Below, piece after piece: positions 42,361-53,825 of a stretch of 60,000 bases of DNA. The DNA comes from Polytrichum commune (lineage: Eukaryota; Streptophyta; Polytrichopsida; Polytrichales; Polytrichaceae): contig OX485806.1 in the NCBI GenBank assembly GCA_950295325.1, positions 29,328,001-29,388,000 of the forward strand. Reading direction: 5' to 3'. The notes beneath the pieces were generated by a model, which searched no databases, was not told the origin of the DNA, and saw only the letters and a program-made list of their open reading frames with translations. The number at the start of each line of letters is the position of its first letter. Within the stretch, counting starts at the first letter, position 1. The translations under genes and the position numbers were made by a program.

Positions 42361-42900
42361 ATGGTTGGCCCTAGTGTGGGCATGGTATTAAGAACCATCG
42401 TGTTAATTTTCAAATCACCCAATTATTCAAATAACAACCTATGGGAGTGTAGTCAAATTCAATTATCTCATAGAATTCTATGCCACGTTTGGCACTTGCA
42501 CCAAACCTTAAAGAAAGCCATTGAAGCCATGCAACGCCATGTAACTTTCTTCTTCCCACCCGGATCACAAAAGCCACCACTACTAGCATACGAATCCTAC
42601 GCAATCATACCACGTCGATGCAAGAATAATGCAAATCTATCATTTTTCTACATTTGCAAATTTTCCACTTACATTGGACAAGTTTCTAGTGACTTAGGTG
42701 AATTGCCTAGGACTCACATGCTTGTAGTGCAACCAATGTGTAAGTCGAGTGTAATGCATGCTCCCTCTACACATTGCCCCTTGCTATCGATACGTTTACC
42801 AAAACACAAAAACTTTTTGACAATCCATGTCTTCTTTCCAAATCATCGGCTACACACTCGACTTGCTATCTCCTTCAAGAGGCACGTAACCAAACTCTAA
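42361..42900 (+). CDS. unassigned ORF, 179 codons, doubtful
   Basis: The longest open frame outside the recognised genes and elements. The product is basic, His- and Ser-rich, and shows no motif I know. No splice or regulatory context supports it. It ends in the first copy of a 70-bp tandem repeat. Chance ORF is the likeliest explanation. Confidence 0.12.
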   Translation: MVGPSVGMVLRTIVLIFKSPNYSNNNLWECSQIQLSHRILCHVWHLHQTLKKAIEAMQRHVTFFFPPGSQKPPLLAYESYAIIPRRCKNNANLSFFYICKFSTYIGQVSSDLGELPRTHMLVVQPMCKSSVMHAPSTHCPLLSIRLPKHKNFLTIHVFFPNHRLHTRLAISFKRHVTKL

Positions 42901-43034
42901 TGCAACACAAACAAGCATCTTCGATATTTAACAAAGATTCTTGTGATGTCGTTCTTTCACCATCCTCTAATGCAACACAAACAAGCATCTTCAAGATTTA
43001 ACAAAGATTCTTGTGTTGTCATTCTTTCACGCCT
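42895..43034. repeat. two tandem 70-bp copies
   Basis: CTCTAATGCAACACAAACAA starts at 42895 and 42965. The copies differ at a handful of positions (TCGATATTTAAC versus TCAAGATTTAAC). Confidence 0.9.
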
Positions 43035-43286
43035 CAATTCCTTCACCAATTGATGCGAAAGGTTCCCATGAGATTTCCTCCATTCTTGTTTTTCTTTGTT
43101 ATTTTCCTTTTTTGGGGTATTGGTAGGAAGCATTTTCATCAACCCTCCACCAATCATGTTTTCAAAAATACGGAGACTTCTTCTTGTATATTCTCTTTCC
43201 ATGAAATGGGTTTGTGATATGTTCTTCTCTTGAGATCTCTCTTCTCATGCATTGAACCGGAATAACCACTTTACTCTTACAACGTA

Positions 43287-43911
43287 GGGGCAGTTTACAC
43301 TATGGACCATGAAGTCGTCCCACGTAAGAGGCCTATTTTGCGTGGGACGACTTCCATGGTCTGAGTTACTAAAATATTAGTTTTCAGGGTTCATGGGCCC
43401 TTCACTAGGTGTAAACCGAATGTGGACCATGAAGAATGACCATGCACCACAAAGTGGAGGTGCTGATTTTTTTAATAATAAAAAAAGGCAATTTTTGGAA
43501 AAAGTCAAGTTTGACCATTCTCTTCACTTCTATTGACTTCTCTTCTCTTCACTTCTTTTCTCTTCATTTGTCTTGTAGTTTTCGCTTGCTTGAACCTAAA
43601 ATTTCAGCAAGCAATGGAGAAGAGGAGGAGGACATTTGTTTTGCTTTTAGGATTGTACATGTTTTTGTACATGCTCGTAAAGCATGTGGTAGACATTCAA
43701 GCGCTGATTTTGCAAGGAGAATGGGAGAAGTTAGCAATTTTGAGCTTGGTTTATGAAAATATGGGGTATAGAGAGAGGAGTATATGGAGTCAAGAACGGA
43801 TGATTGGATTCGTAGACCGCTTATTGTTGGGTTCGTGGACGGAGAATGAATTTAGAAAGCGATGGTGGGTCACTAATCCTTGTCCATAGTTCCTAGCGGG
43901 CTAGTGTCGAC
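43287..43911 (+). mobile_element. PIF/Harbinger element, family H, copy H4, 5' part of a longer element
   Basis: Left end GGGGCAGTTTACACTATGG, then the same terminal hairpin as H2. After GGTGTAAACCGAATGTGG it continues into a coding-like segment not present in the other copies. It is cut at 43912 by MITE T2, and no right end was found. It probably shows what the autonomous relative of the H MITEs looked like. Confidence 0.65.
43614..43889 (+). pseudogene. possible Harbinger transposase N-terminus
   Basis: The ATG at 43614 opens MEKRRRTFVLLLGLYMFLYM, with VDRLLLGSWTENEFRKRWWV near the end. A basic or hydrophobic start followed by an F/W-rich FRKRW block before the DDE core resembles PIF/Harbinger transposases. 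The DDE region is missing and the frame ends at TAG 43887-43889. Its position inside family H supports the call; the sequence match alone is weak. Confidence 0.4.
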
Positions 43912-44135
43912 TACACTAATTATCCCAATTAGCACGTGACACTGTTTGGAGTGATGTAGTGCTATAATTATTTAATGAGAATGTGATATTGTACCAAGCA
44001 AAGTTATTTATGTTCTATAATGTCTGAACAACCTATTAAACTTTTGTTAGTAAAAACTTAACTCCTAAGCAAGTTGTTATTGCATTGCTTATATTCGAAT
44101 AGTAACATGCATTAATTGGGATAATCAATGCAGTG
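43912..44135. mobile_element. MITE family T, copy T2
   Basis: Ends TACACTAATTATCCCAATTA and, inverted, TTAATTGGGATAATCAATGCA. Shares the AATAGTAACATGCATTAATTG subterminal block with T1 and T3. About 224 bp. Confidence 0.7.
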
Positions 44136-44259
44136 ACTTTTTCTTGGTTAGCCATTCATACCCTTTGTTTCACGAGCATTCCATCCCAAGTCAGGTTTAG
44201 GGTCCAAGATGTTCTTGTGATTATAATTCTCTAGCAATAGAAACCCTTCCTCCAAAAAA

Positions 44260-44263
<4 letters not shown>

Positions 44264-44341
<78 letters not shown>
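44264..44341. repeat. (CT)39 microsatellite
   Basis: An uninterrupted CT run of about 78 bp. The overlapping minus-strand frames are only repeated Arg-Glu and are not genes. Confidence 0.97.
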
Positions 44342-44345
<4 letters not shown>

Positions 44346-46133
44346 AGTTGTAATGCCCAAGTGTAGTTAGCAAAAACCTTTTGGATTGAGGTTCTCAAGA
44401 ACTTTTTACGGTGATTCTCATTCTTTACTTCCTTCAATATTGAATTATCCCACTCTTCAAGGGTTCATTTGTGATATTTATGTAGTGAGTGATTTCCGTC
44501 CTATCTCATGGTAGGTTCTATCACTCTAAGGTTCTGACTTAATTCACTCGTGAAGCTCAAAAGCTTGGCAAATGGTCAATGACAATTTGTCAGGATATAG
44601 TCCAGGGTAATGTCTTTTGAATGCCACATCATCTTTACATCTCAAGAATCATGCTTTGCAATAATTTTGAATTAATTCATTTTAATTTGACTTACAGTCA
44701 TTCGGCCATTCTTCCCAAAACTGTAATCACCATCTTTATTTCCAACTTATCTGGCAACTCATCACCACACATATCCACAAGATCATACATAGTTAATGCA
44801 TCAACAACTAGGCTATATTCCTTGATCAAAGTCTTAATCCATTTTAAGTTCAAAATGAATTGCCTTTGGTAATGTCTTACACTAAGTAGGCAACTTCTCT
44901 TCCTCGAGATGGTAATGTCTTTTGCAGCTTATAACCTGCTACTAAAGATGTCCTTTATCTGCAATCAATGCATTAGCATCATGCCAGGTAATGTGTAGGA
45001 ATAGGCGCCCGACTATGCTCTGTCAAGCTAGCCTCTCCTCTCTCTCTCTCTCTCTCTCTTCCTTCCTCTCAGGAGCGACACCTGTAAAGCCTATGGCCTA
45101 ACTTGTCCCCTCTTTCACGACTCTTCCTCTCTCATTGCTCTCTACGACGCTTCCTTTCTCATTTTGGCTAATTGCCTCTCTAATTGCTCATCTCAAGCTC
45201 CTCTCTCTCTCTCGTCGCAGGTAGGCGATAAACATATTACATAGGCGATAGCCCTTCCTTAACGCCTCTACTTTCTCTTTGATTCCAATAGGCGATTGCC
45301 CTTCTCTGACTACTTGCCCTCGTTGGTTTCTCTCAAGACTGTTTAATTTCTATCGACTTTGGCCTATTGCCCAAGACCTCACTTCCCCGACATTGCAATC
45401 TCTCGAGACTTTGTTGCTCTCTTGCCTACTTGTCAGTGCCCTTCGTCATTCTTCCGGCCATCACCCTATCTTCCTCTCGGACAATAGCCCTCCATTACTA
45501 CGTCAGACTGAGAGAAGCCTTTCTCATGTTTATGGCCATATTCAAACTTCGGCCATTACCAACTTCCAAACCTTACTTTCCAAGTTCCTTGCCCTCTTGG
45601 CGGTGGATACGTTTATTTCAACGCTCACGGCGATTGCTAGAAATCACACAAGACGATTCTTTTATTCATAAATATCAATCAACAACAATCAAACTTCTAC
45701 TCCAAAGACAGTTGCACTTAACAACATGTTTACTTCTTACTGTCAAAGCTTCCAAGTTAACTCAGAGTCCGAATCACTCGGCTCTTTTTCATGATTCTAC
45801 TTCCTCCAGCCTATTGCTTGGCATTGCCTATCATTAAGAGTTCAACCTCAATCACTGAGTGCTTGAACTTTTCTACAAGCCTATTGCTCCTATGTTGAGA
45901 CTACATTGGATTCTACAATGGTAAATAACTAGCTTTGGTAATAGCCGACCTCCTCCTTATCAATGGGGGAGGAGAAGGTGGTTGCAACCGCCTCCAAACG
46001 GCTATTAACCCCCTGTTCTCATTGTCAGTGAGCTCCTAATTGCCTACTGCCACTAATCTCCACTAATTTAGAGAATTTAGCTCTAAAGCTAGGCGATGGC
46101 CAAAAATTTGAGCTTACACCAAGTAATCGTTAC
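44342..46133. other. pyrimidine-rich intergenic stretch
   Basis: Contains GGTAATGTCTT(TT) near 44608, 44865 and 44911, a CTCTCT tract at about 45033-45060, and TAGGCGAT at about 45222, 45242 and 45286, which suggest a decayed internally repeated element. ORFs of 130 and 156 codons (45279-45837) are Ser/Leu/Thr-rich readings of this biased sequence and are not credible genes. Confidence 0.4.
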
Positions 46134-46790
46134 GTTAAGGGTGGCTTAACATTAGGGTCCATGTACACAAATCTCAAGTCCAAACGCCCCTTCATGGAGC
46201 TTGTTGTTGAACTCTGAATTGATCCAAGCTTGAATACATAATTCTCAAACTTATAGAATGAGTGTTTTCTTGAGTGGAAAATATCAATATTTTGGCATGA
46301 AAGCAATGCCACATTAGCGCTGCCTCATTTTTGCATACCTTTTGCCTAACCCATAGTGCAAACTCCCTTGGATACATAAATAAAATAAAATAAAATATTT
46401 CATGACCAATACAATCAAACAATTTTGAAGTTTCTTCAATGTACAAACCCACGCTAAGGGTGGGTTGGCATGAGGGGTCCTGATTCAACAAACTTGGGGT
46501 CCAAAACACCTCTCTATGGACCTCGTTCTTTGGAACACATGATCGGATCCAAGCTCGAAGATTGGTTTCTCCAAACCAGGAGGAGTATCTTCTTGAGTTG
46601 GGACCGCTGAGAATCGACATGAAAAATGATGCCACATCACTACCACTTCATCATTTATTTATTTATTTATAATTACTTGATACCTAAACCCTAGTGTAAA
46701 CTCCTTGGGTCCAAGAATGTTGCCCTCGACCAATCCGATTGCACGATTTTGGGAGTTTCTTCGGTCCGGACCCAAATGCAAACCCCACCC
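46134..46790. repeat. two diverged tandem copies of about 330 bp
   Basis: Copy 1 starts TTAAGGGTGGCTTAACATTA (46134) and copy 2 CTAAGGGTGGGTTGGCATGA (about 46455). Both then have GGTCC, TTGGGGTCCAAAACRCC, GATCCAAGCT, TTTTCTTGAGT and GATGCCACAT. An inverse of the start (CCCCACCCTAAC) follows copy 2. Confidence 0.65.
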
Positions 46791-46929
46791 TAACTTCAAG
46801 GCACGTACATCATTGCTTGCCCCACCCATCATCCATGGCAGTGTCCGGGGAGATTTTCGAGCATAGTCGGTCGAAATCCCTAGTGTTTTGAAGTCCAACC
46901 GGTGACACGTTGCGATCTTTTGGTTTTCC

Positions 46930-47465
46930 ACTACACTAAATACAATAATTAGTGTTTGACACACTAAATACGAACGCATACACTAAATATCAATAACCCT
47001 ATGAAAGTAAGTAACATTAAATGTAAACTCAAACACTAAATATCAACTATGGTAATATGTGGAAGGCACATGTTTGAATTTAGTGTTAGCAAGGATATGG
47101 GCAAAAAAACCAAAAAAAGATGGATAATAGGAGAATTCCAACATATCTTCTAGCAAATCTTCTAACACTAATTGTCAAAAAATTGAAAATCAGTGTTGAG
47201 CAAGGTAGGGTGGTAACAATCCTATTCAATGATCGAGGAGAACCGTCAATTAGTAACAAATGAACCGGTTGAGTTTAAGAAATAACCGATTGAAGTTTAA
47301 GACTTCAGGAGAATAACCGATCCTTTTAGAGGAATTTATCCCAATTCAATAAAAAAAAAAACTAGAGGATGTCATCAACATGTAATCGGTTGGAGTTGCA
47401 AACACTAGGATCTCAACCGACTATGCCCAAAAACCTCCCCAATCATCGATCCTATTAAGTGTAGT
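46930..47465. mobile_element. MITE with ACTACACTWAATA ends, nested in the outer family C element
   Basis: Ends ACTACACTAAATA (46930-46942) and TATTAAGTGTAGT (47453-47465) are inverted repeats. ACACTAAATAT recurs inside. CTTCTAACACTAATTGTCAA and GTGTTGAGCAAGG also occur in the centre of H3 (29376-29425). It is itself interrupted at 47236-47440. Confidence 0.6.
47236..47440. mobile_element. inner family C element (inverted), nested in the MITE
   Basis: Reads as family C in reverse: GAACCGTCAATTAGTAAC..AACCGGTTGAG at the left and CCGACTATGCCCAAAAACC at the right. Flanks AATGATCG and AATCATCG are an 8-bp duplication with one mismatch. Confidence 0.6.
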
Positions 47466-47560
47466 AATCCGAGGGTATATTCTATGGAATCCTCTAAAAA
47501 CGCTCGGTAATTCCCCCGGGGTCTCGATCTTCAACTAGCAGTCAGTTCATCGATCCATGG

Positions 47561-48348
47561 GCCCAAAGCATGGGCCCAGTTGGCTTCACAAGTTTCTCCT
47601 TGCCGATGATAAGTTATTGGATCCTGCTCTAAAAGTCTTTTCCCCCATACTACACTCACATGCGCCTTGCAGTGGCTATAAGTTTAAATTAGAGGCGTGC
47701 ATTGTAGGTGTGGGTCCATGGGGATCTAGTGACTCAGCTGATGACAAATCGGCCTCAGCCCTACATGCTAATGTATAGTATAGTATAGTATAATATAACA
47801 TAACATAAGCCTTCGGGAGGCCGTTTACTAAACGGCCTTTTTCGTGCAGTTAAGTTAAACTCGTGCATGCACCGACTGGTCCAAATATTTGGAGAGAGAG
47901 AGAGAGAAAATTTGGGCATGAATGATAAGAACGGAGGCACTAAGGTAGAAATACCATAACCCGTGAAAATAAGGAGGTGATTCGCATTGAAGATGTGGTC
48001 TGACAATCATGAGATAACTTTCCAAGATAGACGAGAAGGATTCATGAAGAATGCAAGTTGTTTCATATTTTTGTGCTCCATACAAAAAATGCTACAATTT
48101 TTCAAAGTGGAAAGTTGCCCAACTTCCTTCTTGGTCACCACTGAACACGGTCTTCTGCATTTCCATACAAAACATCGCCTAAATCAGTTAACATTAACAC
48201 TTGACTTCCATTGGCTACACTAAGTGTACACGCATTGAAGTTGCCGCTGAGCCACGATCGGTTTTAGAAATGGCACTTCACCATTATGAGGGCGGTCTAG
48301 TGCAGGGCTAGAGGGTGGTTAATGGGTTATGGTATTTCTACCTTAGAG
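47561..48348. other. intergenic, nothing recognised
   Basis: GAGAGAGAGAGA at about 47892-47907 and a TATAGTATAGTATA stretch at 47774. AAACGGCC..TTTAGTAAACGGCC-like inverted blocks lie near 47820-47845. No gene seen. Confidence 0.4.
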
Positions 48349-49303
48349 CAGTGCCTGGGAAGTTTTTGGGCGTAGTTGGTCAATGCTCAATATTGACATC
48401 TTCAACACCTGTCAAATGCCATTTTGGCCGTCAAAGAAGTCTTTTTTTGGGAGGGGGGGGGCACTTCTCAAAACTATGTTCTACAAAGTGTCCACCAGTT
48501 ATAGTGAAGGCCTCTCCAAAAACTGCATGTCACAAAATACAATGGCTGCAATTTGCAAATAGAAACATAGTTGGATTCCAATCTTGGCACTCTTGCAGAC
48601 ACTTTCAAATTCCAATATCTCCTGCAATTTCGACTCGGCATTAACTGTAACTTCGGCTGGGCAAGCACAACTCTATGTGAATGTGGATTTTCTAAACATA
48701 ATTTGGTGAAAAGTGGTCGCATAAGTTGATTGACACTTGAAACATGGGGATGCACTGATGCGAGTGTCATTATGCGGTCTTCTGATGGAAAATATGGATT
48801 GGGCTAGAATTTTTGATACTTGGAAGTCGACCAAAAACCAAAGGGCTTTGCCTTTGAAGTTGGATGTTGATTAAGTGCATTGTGTAGGGAATCTAAATAA
48901 TTGTAGTGCATCATTTTATTGCATGTACTTCTTCAATATAGTGAGACATCATATTATTTTCATATTCAATACAAGATGGCCAATATCAAGTTTTTGCTTT
49001 GTGAAGTGTTGCAAAAAGGTTTGAAAGTTTGAGTGAAGTGTGATTATTTTGAAGCCATTCACCTTGAAATGCATACATGTGCACACTTCAAACTTGAACA
49101 CTGATCGGTCAAGACCCTTGTTATTCTAAATCCAGCTGGTTACATGTTGACATCTTCCGGTTTTGCTTTATTCATTTGAGGCATATTCTATAGATTCCTA
49201 AAAAATGATCAGTAATCCTCCTAAAGTCTTGAACTTCAATCGGTTATTTCTCAAACTCAACTGGTTCATCTGTAACTAACTGTCACTTCTCTCCGGCCAC
49301 TGC
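48349..49303. repeat. family C copy split by about 0.7 kb
   Basis: CAGTGCCTGGGAAGTTTTTG..TTGGTCAA at 48349-48393 continues as GATCGGTCAAGACCC..CAACTGGTTCATCTGTAAC from about 49100. The 0.7 kb between is unidentified and has no gene; a G9 run lies at 48457. Confidence 0.5.
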
Positions 49304-49719
49304 ATTAGACCGTTTATTGTGTTTAGTGTAACATGCGTAATAGTGTCACTTTACCCTATGTTGAGGTGTATGTCTAAGTTATGCAATGGCCTACAAGTTG
49401 ATTAAAAATGCACACAAATGAAACTTGTCATTAGGATGCTTAAGAACATCTTGCTCTTGCGTACTGAAATGTGGATGTATGAGATGTGCCATTAGTATGC
49501 TCAATAACATCTTCCCCCTACATACTAAAACACAAAACGATCATCTCAAGTATCCCAACATGCTACACTAGATGTCATAATGTTTAAAAATCTCCAATCG
49601 AAAAAGGTGCTTATGTTGACAAATAATATCATATTGACAATTGATGGACGTAACACTTTGAGACCTTTAGGCACCTTCGCAAATAATGCAGGTGACATTA
49701 ATACTATAAGCGGTGTAGA
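49304..49719. mobile_element. MITE family X, copy X2
   Basis: ATTAGACCGTTTATTGTGTT at the left and ATACTATAAGCGGTGTAGA at the right are the family X ends. ACATGCGTAATAGTGTCAC and GAGGTGTATGTCTAAGTTA match X1. About 416 bp. Confidence 0.6.
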
Positions 49720-52700
49720 GTTATCTTTAAATCACCCAAGTTTAGTTTTATTTCCTGGTCAAAAGTTGGTTGCTTTGCCTATAATACTTTTCACGTTCGG
49801 TGAGTTTTCAATGCATGCATGAAGTCAGTGTGGAGGTTTGAACAAAGAAATTATTAATGTTTGGTTCATTGTGGATGAATATGTGAACTTTTTGGTGTGC
49901 TAGTGAGGTGCTTTAGAAGGGTAAATTCCTTCAACTCTACTGTTGAAGGTCAATCCTCCTTTCATTTAATAGGAAAATCCCCTTTCTTGCAAATCATATA
50001 GATGGGTGCCCTTTTTTTGATTTTATAAAGTCACCTCAATTCTCTCCAAATATAAAATGGTTACTATATTATGAACACACAATTCCATCTCATCGTAACA
50101 TGTGTCTTTTGATCCTCCATACTTTGATTGTAAACTTGGGCATATTGCTCAAATATAGATGTCGAATAAGGAGAAGTGACCCCAAAATACCATATGTTGG
50201 TTTGGTGGTCTAGTATGCATGTTGTGGTACGGATCATAGAAATTCCAAAATAGACTTGGTCGACTCTCATTGCAACTAAGTTCTTATTCTACAAACAATC
50301 AATTGAGAATCAATAGTCTTCCGCCACGGACAACTGCCATTTGTAGATTAGTGTGACTCTATCGGTACCTTAAGGCCCTTGCCCTTCACTACACCCGAGA
50401 AGGTAGACGTGTGTTATTCACATACTTGTCTCTCCACACCTATGTTTGGGAAAACCGACGGCTAGTTCATTATCAACCGATGGATTTCCCCTCATGGCCG
50501 GTCCAAATTTCCAACCATCGGATGGCAATCCGATTGTAATTTCAATCCTCCGGAAATTAGCCGATGGACCAGAAAATGTTCCGGAAATGTAGCCGATTCT
50601 TCTTGTGAGTTACTGGATTTCAGCCGGAAGCATCCAGAGCGCTATTTGTCTGGGGCATCTGGTGATGCACTTGAGGAAGTACCCTAAACCTTAAACTTTT
50701 TTAATTATGCAACCTTTCCATGACCAAATCCAATTGCTTCTATGAAGAATTGGGGGACCCTTGGCCTTCAAGCGGTGAAGGCATTGCTAGGTTCAATTCT
50801 TGCCAAGGATATTAACTCTTCAAATATAAAGTTTTGAACATGCCTTTCTTTTCACTTATTCAAGATTTTGTACTAAGAAATGATTTCTAATAACTTTTCA
50901 TACATTTTTTAAACAATTAGTGCCGGTATGAATTCCATTTAATCGGATATTGGCCAATGAAAATATGAAAATATAGGCAATTGGCCGATTGATTTTACAA
51001 AAGACCGGCTCTTGCCGATGTAAATTGGAAAAAATCCTACCCTTCGTAGCAACTACCAGCAATTAGCCACTAAGGCTTCAAAAACTTCCCGAACTCTGCT
51101 CCACACCCATTTCTCGTAGGATATGAAACACACAATTGGTGCAAGATGATGAAGCTAGCAAGTCAAATTTGTGTTTGTAATCATTTGTCTCATTAGTTTT
51201 GGAGCTCGTATGAATATCTTATTCAATACCGAGGTGAAGATTCTCGTGCTCATTAAGTGGTCATATAGGTCTCTCCAATCATATTGACGATCAAGTCTAG
51301 AATTACTAGCATATTTTGAGCACGTAGTCCAATCTCTTTAAATTAAGACGTGTTTTTTTTGGGGATATGTCTTTACATCCATACATAACTAGATATTACT
51401 GAAATATAGGTGTCCAAATTATTGTTGTGTTGAGTTCAGGCATGCCTATCTTATGTGCAATCATGAACATGTTGCCTCTTACTCATGCAACTTACCTCGG
51501 ATCATAACCATATCACAAAGCTTATGACTTTGCTCGTTCAACTGTATTGCAACCACAATAAATGAACTAGTAATTATTCTTTTGTTCATATGGTAGTAAA
51601 TATTCAAAATAGTGTGGAGTGTCAATAAGTTAGACTTGTGTGGGGAACCTAATTGCACATAGAATTGGATTTTTTTTTATGGTAATATTGTGGGCATACT
51701 TATAGTGTGGCTTACCCTTCGTTGCACTACAATGTCGCACATTAACATAGTGTGTGACGGTCTTATACTTGAGGGAATTAGTTTTGCATCAGTGTTTCCA
51801 CATATCTATCCTACCCATGCGGCTCTGATAGAAACTATATTGTTATATAAAATATAAAATAATGAAAATTGTAGTTTTAGGCAACTGACATTCACCAAGG
51901 CAACTTTTGAAGAAAGGAAAAAACTTAAATCTTGTTTGATGTTTATTTTTGGAAATAAATTGAATATTTACATGTTAGATTCAAAACCACCCATGTAGGA
52001 TGGGTATGAATTGGATCTCACTTTGTTGGAAGCCTCTCAAATGCATATTATTATATTACACATTCAATAGAGATAACGTAACCCGTAATGTAGACCTCTG
52101 ATGTCCTATATTGTGTATTGGAAAATAGTGTGCATTCATAGTAATACCCTCAATCTTATTAGTGTGGAATTCCTCGTTTATAGCATGGCCCATAATAATG
52201 CTTGTAGTATGTTTGGGTCTAGGTTGCTAAATACAACCATACTAACATGAGCATGCTCATTCATGTTAGACCCTTCGGACCTAAGCCTCGTAAGCTTCTC
52301 ATGTAATTAAGAGTAATTAAGCACCAAAACACACATGTGTTGTAATGAGACTGGACTATGTCCTTAATCAAACACCGTTCTAATATCTAGTCTCTTATCT
52401 AGGCTTTATCAATGTCAAAAACGGTGAGATATTGATAGTTGATTTCCTTACAAAGGGGTTAAACCACCCCTCTCAGTTGCACATATGAAGTGGTGGAAGG
52501 CTTCAGAGGAAAAGAATTCTATCCTCTACATTGGTGATAACGAGAATGTGTGGGAACCTATTTTGCTAGATTCCACCTTTAAATCGGCGGTATGGATTTA
52601 GAGGTGTTTGTATTGAGACCATGCGGTCATGCTTCAACCATATGATGAACAATTTTTAAGTTGATTTAACAGGTGTAAATGCTTGTGGATTTGGAAGTGC

Positions 52701-52740
52701 CCACAATAGTGCCTCAAACCTTATATCATGCCCTCACTAT
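49720..52740. other. intergenic, decayed repeats
   Basis: No intact gene. CCGATGG-type blocks near 50455-50640 hint at another old element. A short copia-like peptide remnant lies at 52411-52488. The rest is AT-rich with no signal I can name. Confidence 0.4.
52411..52488 (+). pseudogene. possible Ty1/copia RNase H tail remnant
   Basis: Encodes NVKNGEILIVDFLTKGLN and ends at TGA 52486-52488. This resembles the V.NGEI....D.LTKGL end of copia RNase H. Upstream frames are broken, and only about 25 codons are readable. Confidence 0.35.
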
Positions 52741-52961
52741 TACACTAATTATCCCAATTTGTGCATGTTACTATTTGAAGTATTGCAATGTTCTAACATC
52801 TTACTTAACGGTTCAATTTTCACTAATGAAAGTTCAATAGGTTGTGTGGACAATACAAAACACAATTAACTTTGCTTGGTAAATATCACACTCTCATTAA
52901 ATAGTTGTATCGTTACGTAACTCCAAATAGTAACAACGCACTAATTGGGATTATCAGTGTA
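52741..52961. mobile_element. MITE family T, copy T3
   Basis: TACACTAATTATCCCAATTT / AATTGGGATTATCAGTGTA ends with long subterminal inverted arms (GTGCATGTTACTATTTG / CAAATAGTAACAACGCA, the latter with one G shift). 221 bp. A TA duplication is assumed from T4. Confidence 0.75.
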
Positions 52962-52993
52962 GTTAGTTTGTTATATTGGGACTTTCAACACTT

Positions 52994-53825
52994 GAACCTT
53001 ATGCTGGGACACCGGTGTCCCATAATACACCTGTTGAACCCTAAAGCCCGTGTCGACGTAAAAACTGATTAGTTGAAGGTGATCAAAATGGCGTTGATAT
53101 TATCTCTCCGGAGGGGGGGGGGGGGTCACTCCCTCTTGTATTATATAACCATGTGCGTACAAAGGGTATTTTTATAGGGGCTATTTACCTCCACATTTGG
53201 ATTATAGGGAATCCTTTAAGTAGAAAGAAAAACAACTTCACCAAATATTTAGCACCCTATAGGTAATTATAAAAGAAAACCTATATTTTTTCAAATGATG
53301 CTAAATTTTGATTTACCCGTTCCGTACCAAGGCAAACTTAAGACTCCAATATGGCATGGCGTATATCCACATTGTTGAGTGGGTGAAAGAAGAGTGTACA
53401 CATCATAACCTAGTCGTTCAATTTTCATCCAATTTTCATGTATTATATGTGAATATACTCATTCTATTTTTTAAATCCTCTATTTATTTTGTCATACTAA
53501 TTTCTTTCTACCTCAAACCTAAAGTGGGGGGTTTTCCTATTATGCTAAATTATATATAATCACATGTTTTATAATTTAAGTAGGCTATGGCAGATCCAAA
53601 GTTTTTATAATTTTTCTTGGCAATGAATAAAAAGCACCCTATAGTTGTTCTCACGTGGCTTCTACTTTTGGGGCGGTCACCCCCCCCCCCCGAGGATTAT
53701 CTTGACGTCATGTACACGCTTTGATGTTCGAAGTGGGTATCTATTTTTGATCACTTGTAATCACAAAACCAATCGTTAAGGAGGCTCCGATTCATTTGGG
53801 ACACCGGTGTCCCGCCCTAAGGTTC
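52994..53825. mobile_element. inverted-repeat element P with palindromic ends and mirrored G/C tracts
   Basis: Ends GAACCTTATGCTGGGACACC and, inverted, GGTGTCCCGCCCTAAGGTTC. Each end contains the 16-bp perfect palindrome GGGACACCGGTGTCCC (53006-53021 and 53798-53813). Further in, about 13 G at 53110 face about 13 C at 53677 (TCTCCGGAGGG..GGGTCAC and GTCACCC..CCCGAGG). An 83-codon ORF (53308-53559) is not recognised. Confidence 0.7.

Larger units (their letters stand above)
46839..47552. mobile_element. outer family C element with perfect 8-bp target duplication
   Basis: Begins CAGTGTCCGGGGAGATTTTC and is flanked by ATCCATGG at 46831-46838 and 47553-47560. The family text (CCGGTGACACGTTG, then GGTATATTCTATGG and CGGTAATTCCCCC) is split by the MITE at 46930-47465. 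An 8-bp duplication points to hAT-type integration. The right end does not mirror the left, so it has probably been shortened. Confidence 0.6.

Noticed and set aside
44148-44437. Minus-strand ORFs with long Arg-Glu repeats
   Set aside because: Direct translation of the CT microsatellite.
45279-45837. ORFs of 130 and 156 codons
   Set aside because: Low-complexity Ser/Leu/Thr readings of pyrimidine-rich DNA, without motifs or gene context.
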